Shown: positions 1 to 7,770, counted from the first letter of the stretch. The stretch: 64,000 nt of DNA from Pseudomonas sp. PDNC002 (GCF_016919445.1 NZ_CP070356.1:1557501-1621500); one strand, 5' to 3'. Notes: generated from the sequence alone by a model not told the origin. Numbers and translations: made by a program.

Positions 1-1
1 G

Positions 2-295
2 ATCGAACGGGGTGGCCTGGATATCCATGACGGCGAGGTGGTGGGCTTCGTGGTCAGCTCCAGCTGCGACTACTTCGCGCCGGTCGCCTTCCCCGAGCGC
101 ATCGAGGTTGGCCTGCGCGTCGGCAAGCTGGGCAACAGTTCGGTGCAGTACGAGCTGGCGATCTTCCGCGAGGGCGAGGACCTGGCCTGCGCGGCGGGCA
201 AGTTCGTGCACGTCTTCGTGGACCGCGCGAGCAACCGGCCGGTATCGATTCCTCCTGCGTTGCGGGAGGCAATGGAGACGCTGGTGCGTGTCTGA
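2..295 (+). CDS. Acyl-CoA thioesterase, 3' part only (4HBT hotdog family)
   Basis: The window opens inside this gene, so only its last 97 codons are present. The readable protein (IERGGLDIHDGEVVGFVVSS onward) looks like the C-terminal half of a short hotdog-fold thioesterase. It has a beta-rich stretch with FPERIEVGLRVGKLGNSSVQ, then a strand pair ending in AAGKFVHVFVDR, which is typical of YbgC/FadM-like acyl-CoA thioesterases that hydrolyse acyl-CoA to free acid and CoA. The active-site Asp region lies upstream of the window and cannot be checked. It converges on the next gene with a 20-bp gap. Family call is fairly secure from the fold pattern; the substrate is unknown. Confidence 0.75.
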   Translation: MERGGLDIHDGEVVGFVVSSSCDYFAPVAFPERIEVGLRVGKLGNSSVQYELAIFREGEDLACAAGKFVHVFVDRASNRPVSIPPALREAMETLVRV

Positions 296-315
296 CGGGA
301 TCCTGCAGCGATTGC

Positions 316-681
316 CTACCACCCCATCGGATAATGCTCGATCCGACACGGCCGGCTGTTGCCGTCGCCCTTGCAGATGCCGTCGAGGTACTGGTAACGC
401 ATCCATACTCTCTGGCCCGGCGCCGGCCAGTGCTGGCGCGGGATGCGGCTCTGCCAGTCGGCGCTTTCCGGTTCGAAGGCGATCAACGCGCCTCGGTCCG
501 GGCAGTCCGCGCCGGCGGCCCGCGGCTTGACCGATTCCACGCGGCCCTCCAGGCCCCGGACGGGGAGCTTGAGCGACCCGATGATCTCCACTTCCATCTG
601 GCAGACCTGCCAGTCTCCGGCGTACGCGGTCTGCAGGGCCGCAAGCGACAACAGCAGACCGGTGGCAGCAAGCGCTTTCAC
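316..681 (-). CDS. Secreted hypothetical protein, 121 aa
   Basis: An unrecognised small exported protein. Residues 1-21 form a classical signal peptide: MKALAATGLL start, a hydrophobic core and an AYAG cleavage site. The mature part is about 100 residues with four cysteines (in WQVCQME, GADCPDRG, DGICKGDG and SRPCRIE), which suggests one or two disulfides in the periplasm. The C-terminus ends PMGW. A Shine-Dalgarno-like AAGGAG precedes the ATG. It converges on the thioesterase and diverges from the DUF2087 gene. No function can be assigned. Confidence 0.75.
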   Translation of the reverse strand: MKALAATGLLLSLAALQTAYAGDWQVCQMEVEIIGSLKLPVRGLEGRVESVKPRAAGADCPDRGALIAFEPESADWQSRIPRQHWPAPGQRVWMRYQYLDGICKGDGNSRPCRIEHYPMGW

Positions 682-957
682 GAATAACTCCTTGTGACCA
701 GTGATCCCTTCCCGACAAGCCTATACGAGGCTGGCGGGATGACGCGGGGGCTTGCCCGAGTGGTACGTCCGGCCTATGCTGGCCGCCGGTCGGCAGTTCA
801 CCCAGGCGTCGCCGCCTCCGTATGGAGAGCGCTAAACCTGCCGCGCGGTTCCCCGCACCTTCAGATGATCCGACACACACCTTGAGTGCCGCATTGGAAT
901 ACGGCGACCCCCGATAACCTCCCGCGCGAGGTCTTGGCACGCAACGAGGATTGCACT

Positions 958-1497
958 GTGTCCAGGCAACGCTTGCCCTACCACGCCCCCGATATCTCCG
1001 CCCTGGCGAAGTCGCTGACCCGGCAACTGGACGAATCGTCCGACCGTCCCGGCCATGTCGAGATGCTCAACCTGCTGGCCCGCGCGGTCGGCTTCCGTAA
1101 TTACCAGGCGCTGCGCGCCAGTCATCAGGCCGAAACGCGCCTGACTCGTGAGGCTGAGCCCGAAGCGGTGGTGGATTTCCGCCGCGTCGAGCAGTGGCGA
1201 CGCTATTTCGATGAGGCCGGCTGCCTGCAGCGCTGGCCGAAGAAGCACAGCCACCGCGAGGCCTGTCTCTGGGTGTTGTGGTCGCGTCTACCGGCGCGGC
1301 AGCGCTGGAGCGAGAAGGAAATCAATGAGCGCCTGCGGGCTCAGGAATGCCTGGGGGATCACCTGTTGTTGCGCCGGGCCCTGGTGGACGGCGGCTGGTT
1401 GGCGCGTACCGACGATGGCGGTGAGTATCGGCGAGTAGAACGGCGCCCTCCGGCGGAGCTGGGCGCCTTATTGTCCTGCCTGCCGACTTGCGCCTGA
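958..1497 (+). CDS. DUF2087 domain protein, 179 aa
   Basis: The C-terminal half carries the DUF2087 pattern: YFDEAGCLQRWPKKHSHRE, then WSEKEINERL, then LRRALVDGGWLARTDDGGEYRRVE. This domain is found in small, often regulator-like proteins of unknown role. The N-terminal part (LNLLARAVGFRNYQALRA) looks like a short helical module. I chose the GTG at 958 (MSRQRLPYH) because ACGAGGA lies just upstream. The longer frame from 886 has no ribosome site and codes for an unlikely N-terminus. A strong terminator follows 17 bp after the stop. The gene stands alone, divergent from the secreted protein to its left. The function is unknown. Confidence 0.8.
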   Translation: MSRQRLPYHAPDISALAKSLTRQLDESSDRPGHVEMLNLLARAVGFRNYQALRASHQAETRLTREAEPEAVVDFRRVEQWRRYFDEAGCLQRWPKKHSHREACLWVLWSRLPARQRWSEKEINERLRAQECLGDHLLLRRALVDGGWLARTDDGGEYRRVERRPPAELGALLSCLPTCA

Positions 1498-1514
1498 TTC
1501 GTCAGCGTTGAACG

Positions 1515-1542
1515 AAAAAGCCCGCCAATTGGCGGGCTTTTT
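1515..1542. terminator. Bidirectional intrinsic terminator
   Basis: A perfect 12-bp stem (AAAAAGCCCGCC and GGCGGGCTTTTT around AATT) with an A-run on the left and a T-run on the right. It can end transcription of the DUF2087 gene from the left and of the glycine-zipper gene from the right. An almost identical hairpin sits at 54193-54220. Confidence 0.93.
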
Positions 1543-1556
1543 CACACGGGCATCTG

Positions 1557-1994
1557 TCAGTCGTCGTGATGCTTGTGTTTGTTCTTGTAGTGGCCCTTGC
1601 CCTTGTGATGACTCTTGTTGCTGCTGTGATGGTCATCGTCGTTGTCGTCGGCCAGGTGATTGCCCAGCGCACCGCCGGCCGCGCCACCCAGGCCCGCGCC
1701 GATGGCGCCGCCCGTGGAGCCGCCGACCTTGTTGCCGATCACCGAACCGCCGGCCGCGCCCAGGCCGCCACCAATGGCCGCCTCGGTCTTGTTGCCGTTC
1801 TTCGCGCCCATCGCGCCGCCTGCCGCCCCGCCTACGCCGGCACCGATGGCCGCGCCGGTGGAGCCGCCCAGGGCGCCACCCACGACGTTACCGAGAGCGC
1901 CGCCGATCCCGCCACCGATGGCGGTCTTGGTGTCGTCGGCGACGGCATGGCTGGCGAGCAGGGCAAGGGCCAGAACAGAAAGAGTCTTACGCAT
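1557..1994 (-). CDS. Glycine-zipper exported protein with His/Lys/Asp tail, 145 aa
   Basis: The protein begins MRKTLSVLALALLASHAVAD, a signal peptide of about 19 residues. Residues 22-110 are a run of glycine-zipper repeats (GGALGNVVGGALGGSTGAAI and similar), the pattern of membrane-inserting or oligomerising glycine-zipper proteins. The last 30 residues switch abruptly to a charged tail rich in Asp, His and Lys (DDNDDDHHSSNKSHH, then HYKNKHKHHDD), which could bind divalent metal or anionic surfaces. The start at 1994 was chosen because it opens the signal peptide; the longer open frame upstream is non-coding. It is a paralogue of the gene at 2117-2626. Function is unknown; envelope location is inferred. 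Confidence 0.85.
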   Translation of the reverse strand: MRKTLSVLALALLASHAVADDTKTAIGGGIGGALGNVVGGALGGSTGAAIGAGVGGAAGGAMGAKNGNKTEAAIGGGLGAAGGSVIGNKVGGSTGGAIGAGLGGAAGGALGNHLADDNDDDHHSSNKSHHKGKGHYKNKHKHHDD

Positions 1995-2040
1995 GTTGCG
2001 AACCTGAATGTAGGAAATGATTGAGGAAATTGTCCCGCAC

Positions 2041-2071
2041 ACAAAACAGCCGGGCAACGCTGGCCCGGCTG
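2041..2071 (-). terminator. Intrinsic terminator after the second glycine-zipper gene
   Basis: Read on the minus strand, a 9-bp stem (CAGCCGGGC and GCCCGGCTG) is followed by TTTTGT. It lies between the two glycine-zipper genes, so the pair is probably transcribed separately, at least in part. Confidence 0.8.
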
Positions 2072-2116
2072 TCGGTCGTCGGTTTCGTGAACGGATCGCG
2101 GTCGATTTGCGGCAGA

Positions 2117-2626
2117 TCAATCCCAACGGCGGTGGTGTTTGCCGCGCCAGTGCTTGTGGTGGTGTTTGTCCCAGCCGCGGTGACGACCGTTGTCGTGCCA
2201 ACGGCGATCGTCGTAGCGGGCGTGACGGTAGCCGCGGCGGTCGTCGTAGTCGTCATCGTCGTCGCGATTGCTGTCGGCCCAGTGGTTGCCCAGTGCGCCG
2301 CCGGCACCGCCGCCCAGGGCCGCGCCGATCAGGCCGCCCGTGGTGCCGCCCATCTTGTTGCCCAGAACCTGGCCGCCTGCCGCGCCCAGGCCACCGCCGA
2401 TGGCGGCTTCGGTCTTGTTGCCATGACGGGCGCCAACCGCGCCGCCGGCCGCACCGCCGAGGCCGCCACCGATGGCGGCGCCGGTGCTGCCGCCGACCGC
2501 CTGGCCGACAGCCGAACCCAATACCCCGCCCAGGGCGCCACCGACGCCGGCACGGGTGTCGCCATCCGCGACGGCGGTTCCACCAACCAGCGCAAGAGAC
2601 AACAGGAGCATCGAGGAGTACTTCAT
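2117..2626 (-). CDS. Glycine-zipper exported protein with Asp/Arg/His tail, 169 aa
   Basis: A paralogue of the neighbour at 1557-1994, sharing blocks such as GNKTEAAIGGGLGAAGG. Residues 1-20 are a signal peptide (MKYSSMLLLSLALVGGTAVA). Residues 21-118 are glycine-zipper repeats. The tail of about 50 residues is different from the paralogue's: first very acidic (DSNRDDDDDYDDRRGY), then rich in His, Arg and Trp (DKHHHKHWRGKHHRRWD). The matching core and different tails suggest a duplication followed by tail divergence. A short inverted repeat touches the start codon. Likely periplasmic or outer-membrane; role unknown. Confidence 0.87.
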   Translation of the reverse strand: MKYSSMLLLSLALVGGTAVADGDTRAGVGGALGGVLGSAVGQAVGGSTGAAIGGGLGGAAGGAVGARHGNKTEAAIGGGLGAAGGQVLGNKMGGTTGGLIGAALGGGAGGALGNHWADSNRDDDDDYDDRRGYRHARYDDRRWHDNGRHRGWDKHHHKHWRGKHHRRWD

Positions 2627-2641
2627 AGAGAGGATCTCTCT
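2627..2641 (-). promoter_or_regulatory. Inverted repeat covering the ribosome-binding position
   Basis: On the mRNA strand AGAGAGATCCTCTCT ends one base before the ATG of the 169-aa glycine-zipper gene. It is a perfect 6-bp stem with a 3-base loop. Its 5' arm AGAGAG lies where the Shine-Dalgarno sequence should be, so a folded hairpin would hide it. The effect on translation is inference. Confidence 0.45.
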
Positions 2642-2990
2642 GTGGGGATGTTGGTGGCGATCCTCTGTTCGTGCGAAGGCTCTGACAAGGCACTTCCGAC
2701 GAGTAACACGACTTTGATCAAATAATGCAAGTATTTGATTTTAAGTCAGAACTTTTTCGATTTCAGGCGGTCTGAGTGTTATTCCAGGGTTCCGATTTTG
2801 GTGTGATTTTCTCACAAAATGCCATTGAAATGATGGCTTCACACGCAAAGTCCTCTGGACTCCGCAAGTTTACCTTTCAGCCTATTCCTATGTGATGTGA
2901 TCTCTGTGGATTTTCCGCAGGACGGCGCTTTCGTGCGCGCGTGAAATCCTGCGTAAGAGTGGCGCTCCGGGAGGAGCGCCATCGGGGAGG
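2642..2990. other. AT-rich intergenic region, no gene seen
   Basis: This gap between the glycine-zipper gene and the formate dehydrogenase-like gene is clearly poorer in GC than its surroundings, most of all from about 2700 to 2900. It holds a 10-bp palindrome TTTGATCAAA at 2713-2722. A GGCGCTCC/GGAGCGCC hairpin at 2961-2980 lies just past the oxidoreductase stop and may act as its terminator, though it lacks a T-run. The AT-rich part probably contains the promoter of the 169-aa gene. No open reading frame with a ribosome site is visible. Confidence 0.5.
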
Positions 2991-5312
2991 TCAGGCGATG
3001 CGCACGCTTGGGCGCGCCTTCTCGAAGCGGATGGCCACGAACTTGGAGGTGGGGGTATGGCTGCCCACGCCGTGGCTCTCCAGCGGCACCAGCGGGTTGG
3101 TCTCCGGGTAGTAGGCCGCCGCCTGCCCCGCAGGGATGTCATAGGCGAGCAGGGTGAAGCCATGCACGCGGCGTTCTATGCCGTCGGCCCAGAGCGAGAC
3201 CATGTCCACCTTTTCGCCCGGCTCGAAGCCCAGGCGGCGAATGTCCGCCTCGTTGGCGAACACCACCTCGCGGTGGCCGCGCACGCCACGGTAGCGGTCG
3301 TCCAGGCCGTAGATGGTGGTGTTGTACTGGTCGTGGGAGCGCAGCGTCTGCAGGATCAGGTGCGGCTCCTTGCCGGTCTTGCGGATCTTCTCGTGGACCA
3401 GGTCGGCCGGCAGCGGATGGTGATGGAAGTTGGCCTTGCCGCTGGCGGTGTTCCAGCGCCGCGAACCGGCGGCGTTACCCAGGTAGAAGCCGCCCGGATG
3501 GGCCACGCGGCGGTTGAAGTCGGTGAAGCCGGGGATGGTATCGGCGATCAGGTCGCGGATGCGGTCGTAGTTGGCGATCATCGCGTCCCAGTCCACCGGG
3601 TGATTGCCCAGTGTGGCCTTGGCGATGCCGGCGATGATGGCCGGCTCCGAGCGCATCTGTTTCGACGAGGGCTCGAGCTGGCCGAACGACGCATGGATCA
3701 TGCTGAAGGAATCTTCCACGGTCACGGCTTGCGGACCATCGGCCTGGCGGTCGATGTCGGTACGGCCCAGGCACGGCAGGATCAGCGCGTCGCCGCCGAC
3801 GGTGAGGTGGCTGCGGTTGAGCTTGGTGCTGATCTGCACGGTCAGCGCGCAATTGCGCAAGGATCGATGAGTGCGCGGGCTGTCCGGTGTGGCCTGGGCG
3901 AAGTTGCCGCCCAGGCCGATGAAGACTTTGGCCTTGCCTTCGAGCATGGCGTTGATGGCTTCCACCGTGTTGTGGCCGTTGTCGCGCGGCACCTTGAACT
4001 GGAAGCGGCGTTCCAGCGAATCCAGCAGCGATGCCGGTGGGCGATCATTGATGCCCATGGTGCGGTCGCCCTGCACGTTGCTATGGCCGCGCACCGGGCA
4101 GAGGCCAGCGCCGGGGCGGCCGATGTTGCCGCGCAACAGTTGCAGGCTGGCGATTTCCTGAATGGTCGGCACCGAGTGGTGGTGCTGGGTGATGCCCATG
4201 GCCCAGCAGACGATCACTTTCTCCGCGCGGCGGTACATGATCGCGGCCTGCTCGATTTCGGCCAGGCTCAGGCCCGATTGCTCGACGATGTGTTCCCAAG
4301 TGGTGGCATCCAGCTGCGCCAGGTAGCCGTCGACGCCCTGGGTGTGCTCGGCGATGAAGGCGTGGTCGAACACCGCCGGCTCGCCCTTGGCCTGGGCTTC
4401 GCGTTCCCATTGCAGGAGGAACTTGGCCATGCCGCGCACAGCGGCCATGTCGCCGCCCAGCGCGGGACGGAAGAATGCGGTGTTGAGCGGCTCGGAGCCA
4501 TTGGTGAGCATTTCCAGCGCGTGCTGCGGATGCTGGAAGCGCTCCAGGCCGCGCTCCTTGAGCGGGTTGAAGGCGACCACCTGGGCGCCACGCTTCACCG
4601 CCTCGCGCAGTGGTTCGAGCATGCGCGGGTGGTTGGTGCCGGGGTTCTGGCCAAACACGAAGATGGCGTCGGCATGCTCGAAATCGGCAAAGGTCACGGT
4701 GCCCTTGCCCACGCCCACGCTCTGGCCGAGAGCCACGCCGCTGGCCTCGTGGCACATGTTCGAGCAGTCGGGGAAGTTGTTGGTGCCGAAGGCGCGGACA
4801 AACAGCTGGTAGAGGTAGGCCGCTTCGTTGCTGGCCCGGCCGGAGGTGTAGAACTCCGCCTGGTCCGGGCTTTCCAGCGCTTTCAGGTGGCGCGCGACGA
4901 GGGCGAAGGCGTCGCTCCAGTCGATGGGCAGGTAGCGGTCGGTCGCCGGGTCGTAGCGCATCGGTTCGGTCAGGCGGCCCTGGTATTCGAGCCAATAGTC
5001 ACTCTGCTCGCGCAACTGGCTGACGCTGTAACGGGCGAAGAAGCTGGCGTCCACACGACGCTTGGTGGCTTCCCAGTTCACCGCCTTGGCGCCGTTCTCG
5101 CAGAACTTCACCCGGCCGTCTTCGGGGGAGTCACCCCAGGCGCAGCCAGGGCAGTCGAAACCGCCGTTCTGGTTGGTCTTGAGCAGCGCGCGCAGGTTCT
5201 TGAAGGGCTGCTTGCTGTCCAGCCAGAAGCGCGTGACGCTCATCAGCGCCCCCCAGCCGGCGGCCGGTCCCTTGTAGGGTTGGTAGCGGGGATTTTCCTG
5301 TTGCAGGCTCAT
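2991..5312 (-). CDS. FdhF/YdeP-family molybdopterin oxidoreductase, 773 aa
   Basis: A large molybdopterin oxidoreductase of the formate dehydrogenase alpha-like family that includes E. coli YdeP. It probably acts in the cytoplasm, since no Tat signal is present. The N-terminus has CPGC (residues 54-57) and C71, but no fourth Cys for a canonical [4Fe-4S] ligand set. NMCHEASG has Cys187-His188 at the place where FdhF has its Sec-His molybdenum ligand pair. Later blocks include FVFGQNPGTNHPRM, RGNIGRPGAGLCPVRGHSN and QGDRTMGI, all cofactor-binding. The start at 5312 overlaps the fdhD stop by 4 bp (ATGA), so the two are translationally coupled. The longer upstream frame only reads through fdhD antisense-like sequence. 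The true substrate is unknown; formate is only the family default. Confidence 0.88.
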   Translation of the reverse strand: MSLQQENPRYQPYKGPAAGWGALMSVTRFWLDSKQPFKNLRALLKTNQNGGFDCPGCAWGDSPEDGRVKFCENGAKAVNWEATKRRVDASFFARYSVSQLREQSDYWLEYQGRLTEPMRYDPATDRYLPIDWSDAFALVARHLKALESPDQAEFYTSGRASNEAAYLYQLFVRAFGTNNFPDCSNMCHEASGVALGQSVGVGKGTVTFADFEHADAIFVFGQNPGTNHPRMLEPLREAVKRGAQVVAFNPLKERGLERFQHPQHALEMLTNGSEPLNTAFFRPALGGDMAAVRGMAKFLLQWEREAQAKGEPAVFDHAFIAEHTQGVDGYLAQLDATTWEHIVEQSGLSLAEIEQAAIMYRRAEKVIVCWAMGITQHHHSVPTIQEIASLQLLRGNIGRPGAGLCPVRGHSNVQGDRTMGINDRPPASLLDSLERRFQFKVPRDNGHNTVEAINAMLEGKAKVFIGLGGNFAQATPDSPRTHRSLRNCALTVQISTKLNRSHLTVGGDALILPCLGRTDIDRQADGPQAVTVEDSFSMIHASFGQLEPSSKQMRSEPAIIAGIAKATLGNHPVDWDAMIANYDRIRDLIADTIPGFTDFNRRVAHPGGFYLGNAAGSRRWNTASGKANFHHHPLPADLVHEKIRKTGKEPHLILQTLRSHDQYNTTIYGLDDRYRGVRGHREVVFANEADIRRLGFEPGEKVDMVSLWADGIERRVHGFTLLAYDIPAGQAAAYYPETNPLVPLESHGVGSHTPTSKFVAIRFEKARPSVRIA

Positions 5313-6160
5313 GGGCGGCTCTCTCGGACGGCTTGCGGCGCCGGGCTGTAGACCCGGGGCGCGCTGCGGTGGGGCAGGTGGATCAGGTTCAGGTTGTGCG
5401 CGCGCGCCCATTGCACGGTGAGTGCGGTAGGCGCGGACAGGCTGACCAGGGTGGACAGCCCGGCGCGCACGGCCTTGTGGATAAGTTCCAGGCTGCAGCG
5501 GCTGGTGACCACGGCGAAGCCGGCGCGGACGTCCAGGCGTTGCCGCTTGAGCGCGCCGACCAGTTTGTCGAGCGCGTTGTGCCGGCCGATGTCCTCGCGG
5601 CACAGGCGAATCTCGCCGTCGCTGTCGACGAATAGCGCGGCATGCACGGCGCCGGAGCGGCGGGCGATCTGCTGGGCGGTGTTCACCCGTTCGCGCAGGT
5701 CGGCCAGGTGGGCGGCAGGCGGCAGCGGGGTGGACGGCAGGACGGGTAGCTCCGGCAGGGCCTGGTCCAGCGCCTCGACTCCGCACAGGCCGCAGCCGGT
5801 CGTACCGGCCAGTTGCCGGCGCTGCTGCTTCAGGACCCAGAAGGCGCGGCTGCTGACCTGCACCTCGGCGGCGATAGCATCGCCATGGGGGCTCAGGCGT
5901 ACGTCATAGATGTCATCGATGGATTCGATGAGGCCGGCGCCGAGGCTGAAGCCGTGGACGAAGTCCTCCAGGTCGCTGGGCGAGACCATCATCACCGCCT
6001 GGCTGAGGCCGTTGTAGGCGATGGCCAGGGCGACTTCGTCGGCCAGCGCGGCGCGGCCGGGTTCGCTCAGCGGGGTGAGTTCGGCGTAGTCGTAGCCGTC
6101 GGCAGGCACGACGGCGGCCCGAGCATCGGCGGGGGCCGGGCGGGCGATCAGGCAAGGCAT
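5309..6160 (-). CDS. fdhD: FdhD, sulfurtransferase for formate dehydrogenase activation
   Basis: FdhD moves sulfur from a cysteine desulfurase onto the molybdenum cofactor of formate dehydrogenases, a step needed for activity. The protein has 283 residues. It shows the family's GCGLCG motif (two-Cys loop, about residue 122), the CREDIGRHNALDKL block and the TSRCSLELIHKAVRAG block near the C-terminus. It is immediately upstream of, and overlaps, the oxidoreductase gene, which fits a dedicated maturation partner. A LysR gene ends 96 bp upstream on the same strand. Confidence 0.94.
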   Translation of the reverse strand: MPCLIARPAPADARAAVVPADGYDYAELTPLSEPGRAALADEVALAIAYNGLSQAVMMVSPSDLEDFVHGFSLGAGLIESIDDIYDVRLSPHGDAIAAEVQVSSRAFWVLKQQRRQLAGTTGCGLCGVEALDQALPELPVLPSTPLPPAAHLADLRERVNTAQQIARRSGAVHAALFVDSDGEIRLCREDIGRHNALDKLVGALKRQRLDVRAGFAVVTSRCSLELIHKAVRAGLSTLVSLSAPTALTVQWARAHNLNLIHLPHRSAPRVYSPAPQAVRESRP

Positions 6161-6230
6161 GGGCTGAGCCCTGTGGTTCTAGTAATGGAGCCAGCCTAGG
6201 CCGATGTCGGGGGAGCGTCTAATGGGTCCT

Positions 6231-6248
6231 GTCGATGCCGTGATCGAC
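6231..6248. promoter_or_regulatory. Inverted repeat upstream of fdhD, possible LysR site
   Basis: GTCGAT-gccgtg-ATCGAC is a perfect 6-bp inverted repeat with a 6-base spacer. It lies 70-88 bp upstream of the fdhD start in the gap after the LysR gene. The position suits a LysR-type activator site for fdhD and the oxidoreductase gene, but no binding consensus is known to me for this regulator. Confidence 0.3.
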
Positions 6249-6256
6249 ACCGTCTA

Positions 6257-7153
6257 TCATGGCGCCGCAGCAGCGCCCAGCAGAGCGGCCGCTTCGCGGA
6301 AACAGGCTTCGGCCAATGCAGAGCGTGGTTCGCTGCGGCGCAGGATCAGTCCCAGCGGGGAGAGGGTGCGCGCGTCGTCGATCGGGGTGAGCGCGAAATG
6401 CTCGCCGTGGGTGTCCAGCCCGCTGCCCAGCGGCATGATCGCGCAGCATAGGCCGCGCTCCACGGCTTGCAGCAGTTGGTGCACGGCATCCGTTTCCAGG
6501 CGTGGCTGGGGCGTCAGGCCGCGGCTGCGGAAACCGTGGTCGATGGACTGGCGAAAGTGCATCCCGGCCGATAGCAGCCCCAGCGGCAGTTCCACCAGCG
6601 CGTCCCAGCTCAGGGTCGGGGCATCGATCTGGAAATGCCGACGGTCATGCAGCAGGCCCATGCGCGTGGCGGCCAGTTCCAGGCCTTCGAAGTGCTCGCG
6701 ATCGATACGGTCGAGGTAGGACAGGCCGAGGTCCAGCTGGTTGCGCCCGAGTCCTTCGAGGATATGTTCCGAACTCAGGGCGAACAGCTGGAAGCGCAGC
6801 TCCGGGTGGCGCTGGGCGAACAGCTCGATCAGCCGCATCGGGTCGAAGCCCGCCAGCGGTACCAGGCCCAGGCGCAAGGTGCCGACCAGTTGACCACGGC
6901 ACGCGGCCGCCTCGGCGTACAGGCCATCGTGGGCCGCCAGCAGGCTGCGCGCCCAGGCGAGCACGCGTTCGCCGGCTTCGGTGAAGCCTTCGAAACGCTG
7001 GCCGCGCCGCACCAGTTCCAGACCCAGCTCCTCCTCCAGGCTGCGCACGCGCATGGACAGAGTCGGCTGGGTGACGTGGCAGCGCGCCGCCGCCTGGCCG
7101 AAATGCCGCGTCTCGTCGAGGGCGCAGAGGAACTTGAGTTGCTTGATGTCCAT
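6257..7153 (-). CDS. LysR-family transcriptional regulator, 298 aa
   Basis: Residues 1-60 form the LysR winged helix-turn-helix (MDIKQLKFLCALDETRHFGQ, then CHVTQPTLSMRVRSLEEELG). Residues 90-290 form a periplasmic-binding-like effector domain (GTLRLGLVPL onward). Length is usual for the family. It is transcribed in the same direction as fdhD and the molybdopterin enzyme just downstream, so it may control them. LysR genes are more often divergent from their targets, so this link is an inference from proximity. The effector is unknown. Confidence 0.9.
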   Translation of the reverse strand: MDIKQLKFLCALDETRHFGQAAARCHVTQPTLSMRVRSLEEELGLELVRRGQRFEGFTEAGERVLAWARSLLAAHDGLYAEAAACRGQLVGTLRLGLVPLAGFDPMRLIELFAQRHPELRFQLFALSSEHILEGLGRNQLDLGLSYLDRIDREHFEGLELAATRMGLLHDRRHFQIDAPTLSWDALVELPLGLLSAGMHFRQSIDHGFRSRGLTPQPRLETDAVHQLLQAVERGLCCAIMPLGSGLDTHGEHFALTPIDDARTLSPLGLILRRSEPRSALAEACFREAAALLGAAAAP

Positions 7154-7295
7154 CGGCGGACGACTCCGGGAAGCGGCGCTTTGTCGTGTTTGGGACTAAT
7201 CCGGCGGGCCAGTTCGCTCTTGCCGACTAGACTGCATCGGACCGCGGTCTGCCCAATGCCGGCCGCCTGTCACTGTAACCGTAGGGAGGTTGGAA

Positions 7296-7733
7296 ATGGG
7301 CATTTTTGCGTTCGTGAAGGAAGCCGGCGAGAAGCTGTGGGAAAGCATCGTGGGCCAGGAGGCGCAGGCCGCCGAATCGCTCAAGGACCATATTGCCAAG
7401 GTCGGTCTGGGCAATCCGAATATCCAGGTCAGCGTCGAGGGCGACAAGGTGATCGCCACCGGTGAGGTGGCCAGCCAGGAAGAGAAGGAGAAGATCCTGC
7501 TGGCGCTGGGCAATGTCGCGGGCGTATCGGGTGTGGAAGACCACATCACCGTCGCCACGCCGGCTGCCGAGGCGCGTTTCGTCACCGTGAAGAAGGGCGA
7601 TACGCTCAGTGCCATCGCCAAGGCGGAGTACGGCAACGCCAATCTCTACAACAAGATTTTCGAGGCGAACAAGCCGATGCTCAGCCATCCGGACAAGATC
7701 TATCCCGGCCAGGTGCTGCGGATTCCGGAGTGA
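7296..7733 (+). CDS. BON-LysM protein of the YgaU/Kbp type, 145 aa
   Basis: The N-terminal MGIFAFVKEAGEKLWESIVG matches the family start. A BON domain spans about residues 25-85 (VEGDKVIATGEVASQEEKEK). A LysM domain spans about 92-145 (FVTVKKGDTLSAIAKAEYGN, then YPGQVLRIPE). The E. coli relative Kbp/YgaU is a cytoplasmic potassium-binding protein; no signal peptide is seen here either. I chose the ATG at 7296 with GGGAGG upstream instead of the TTG two codons earlier. The gene is divergent from the LysR regulator. Potassium binding is inferred from the family. Confidence 0.88.
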   Translation: MGIFAFVKEAGEKLWESIVGQEAQAAESLKDHIAKVGLGNPNIQVSVEGDKVIATGEVASQEEKEKILLALGNVAGVSGVEDHITVATPAAEARFVTVKKGDTLSAIAKAEYGNANLYNKIFEANKPMLSHPDKIYPGQVLRIPE

Positions 7734-7741
7734 GGTCCAAG

Positions 7742-7770
7742 AGCCCGGCCCAGCGCCGGGCTCGCTGTTT
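7742..7770 (+). terminator. Probable terminator after the BON-LysM gene
   Basis: An 8-bp stem AGCCCGGC/GCCGGGCT with loop CCAGC, followed by CGCTGTTTC. The T-run is weak, so efficiency is uncertain. It lies between two convergent genes and may serve both. Confidence 0.55.

Noticed and set aside
3057-5351. 764-codon open frame on the plus strand across the molybdopterin oxidoreductase gene
   Set aside because: Antisense of a gene with strong family motifs; composition is typical of a GC-rich shadow frame.
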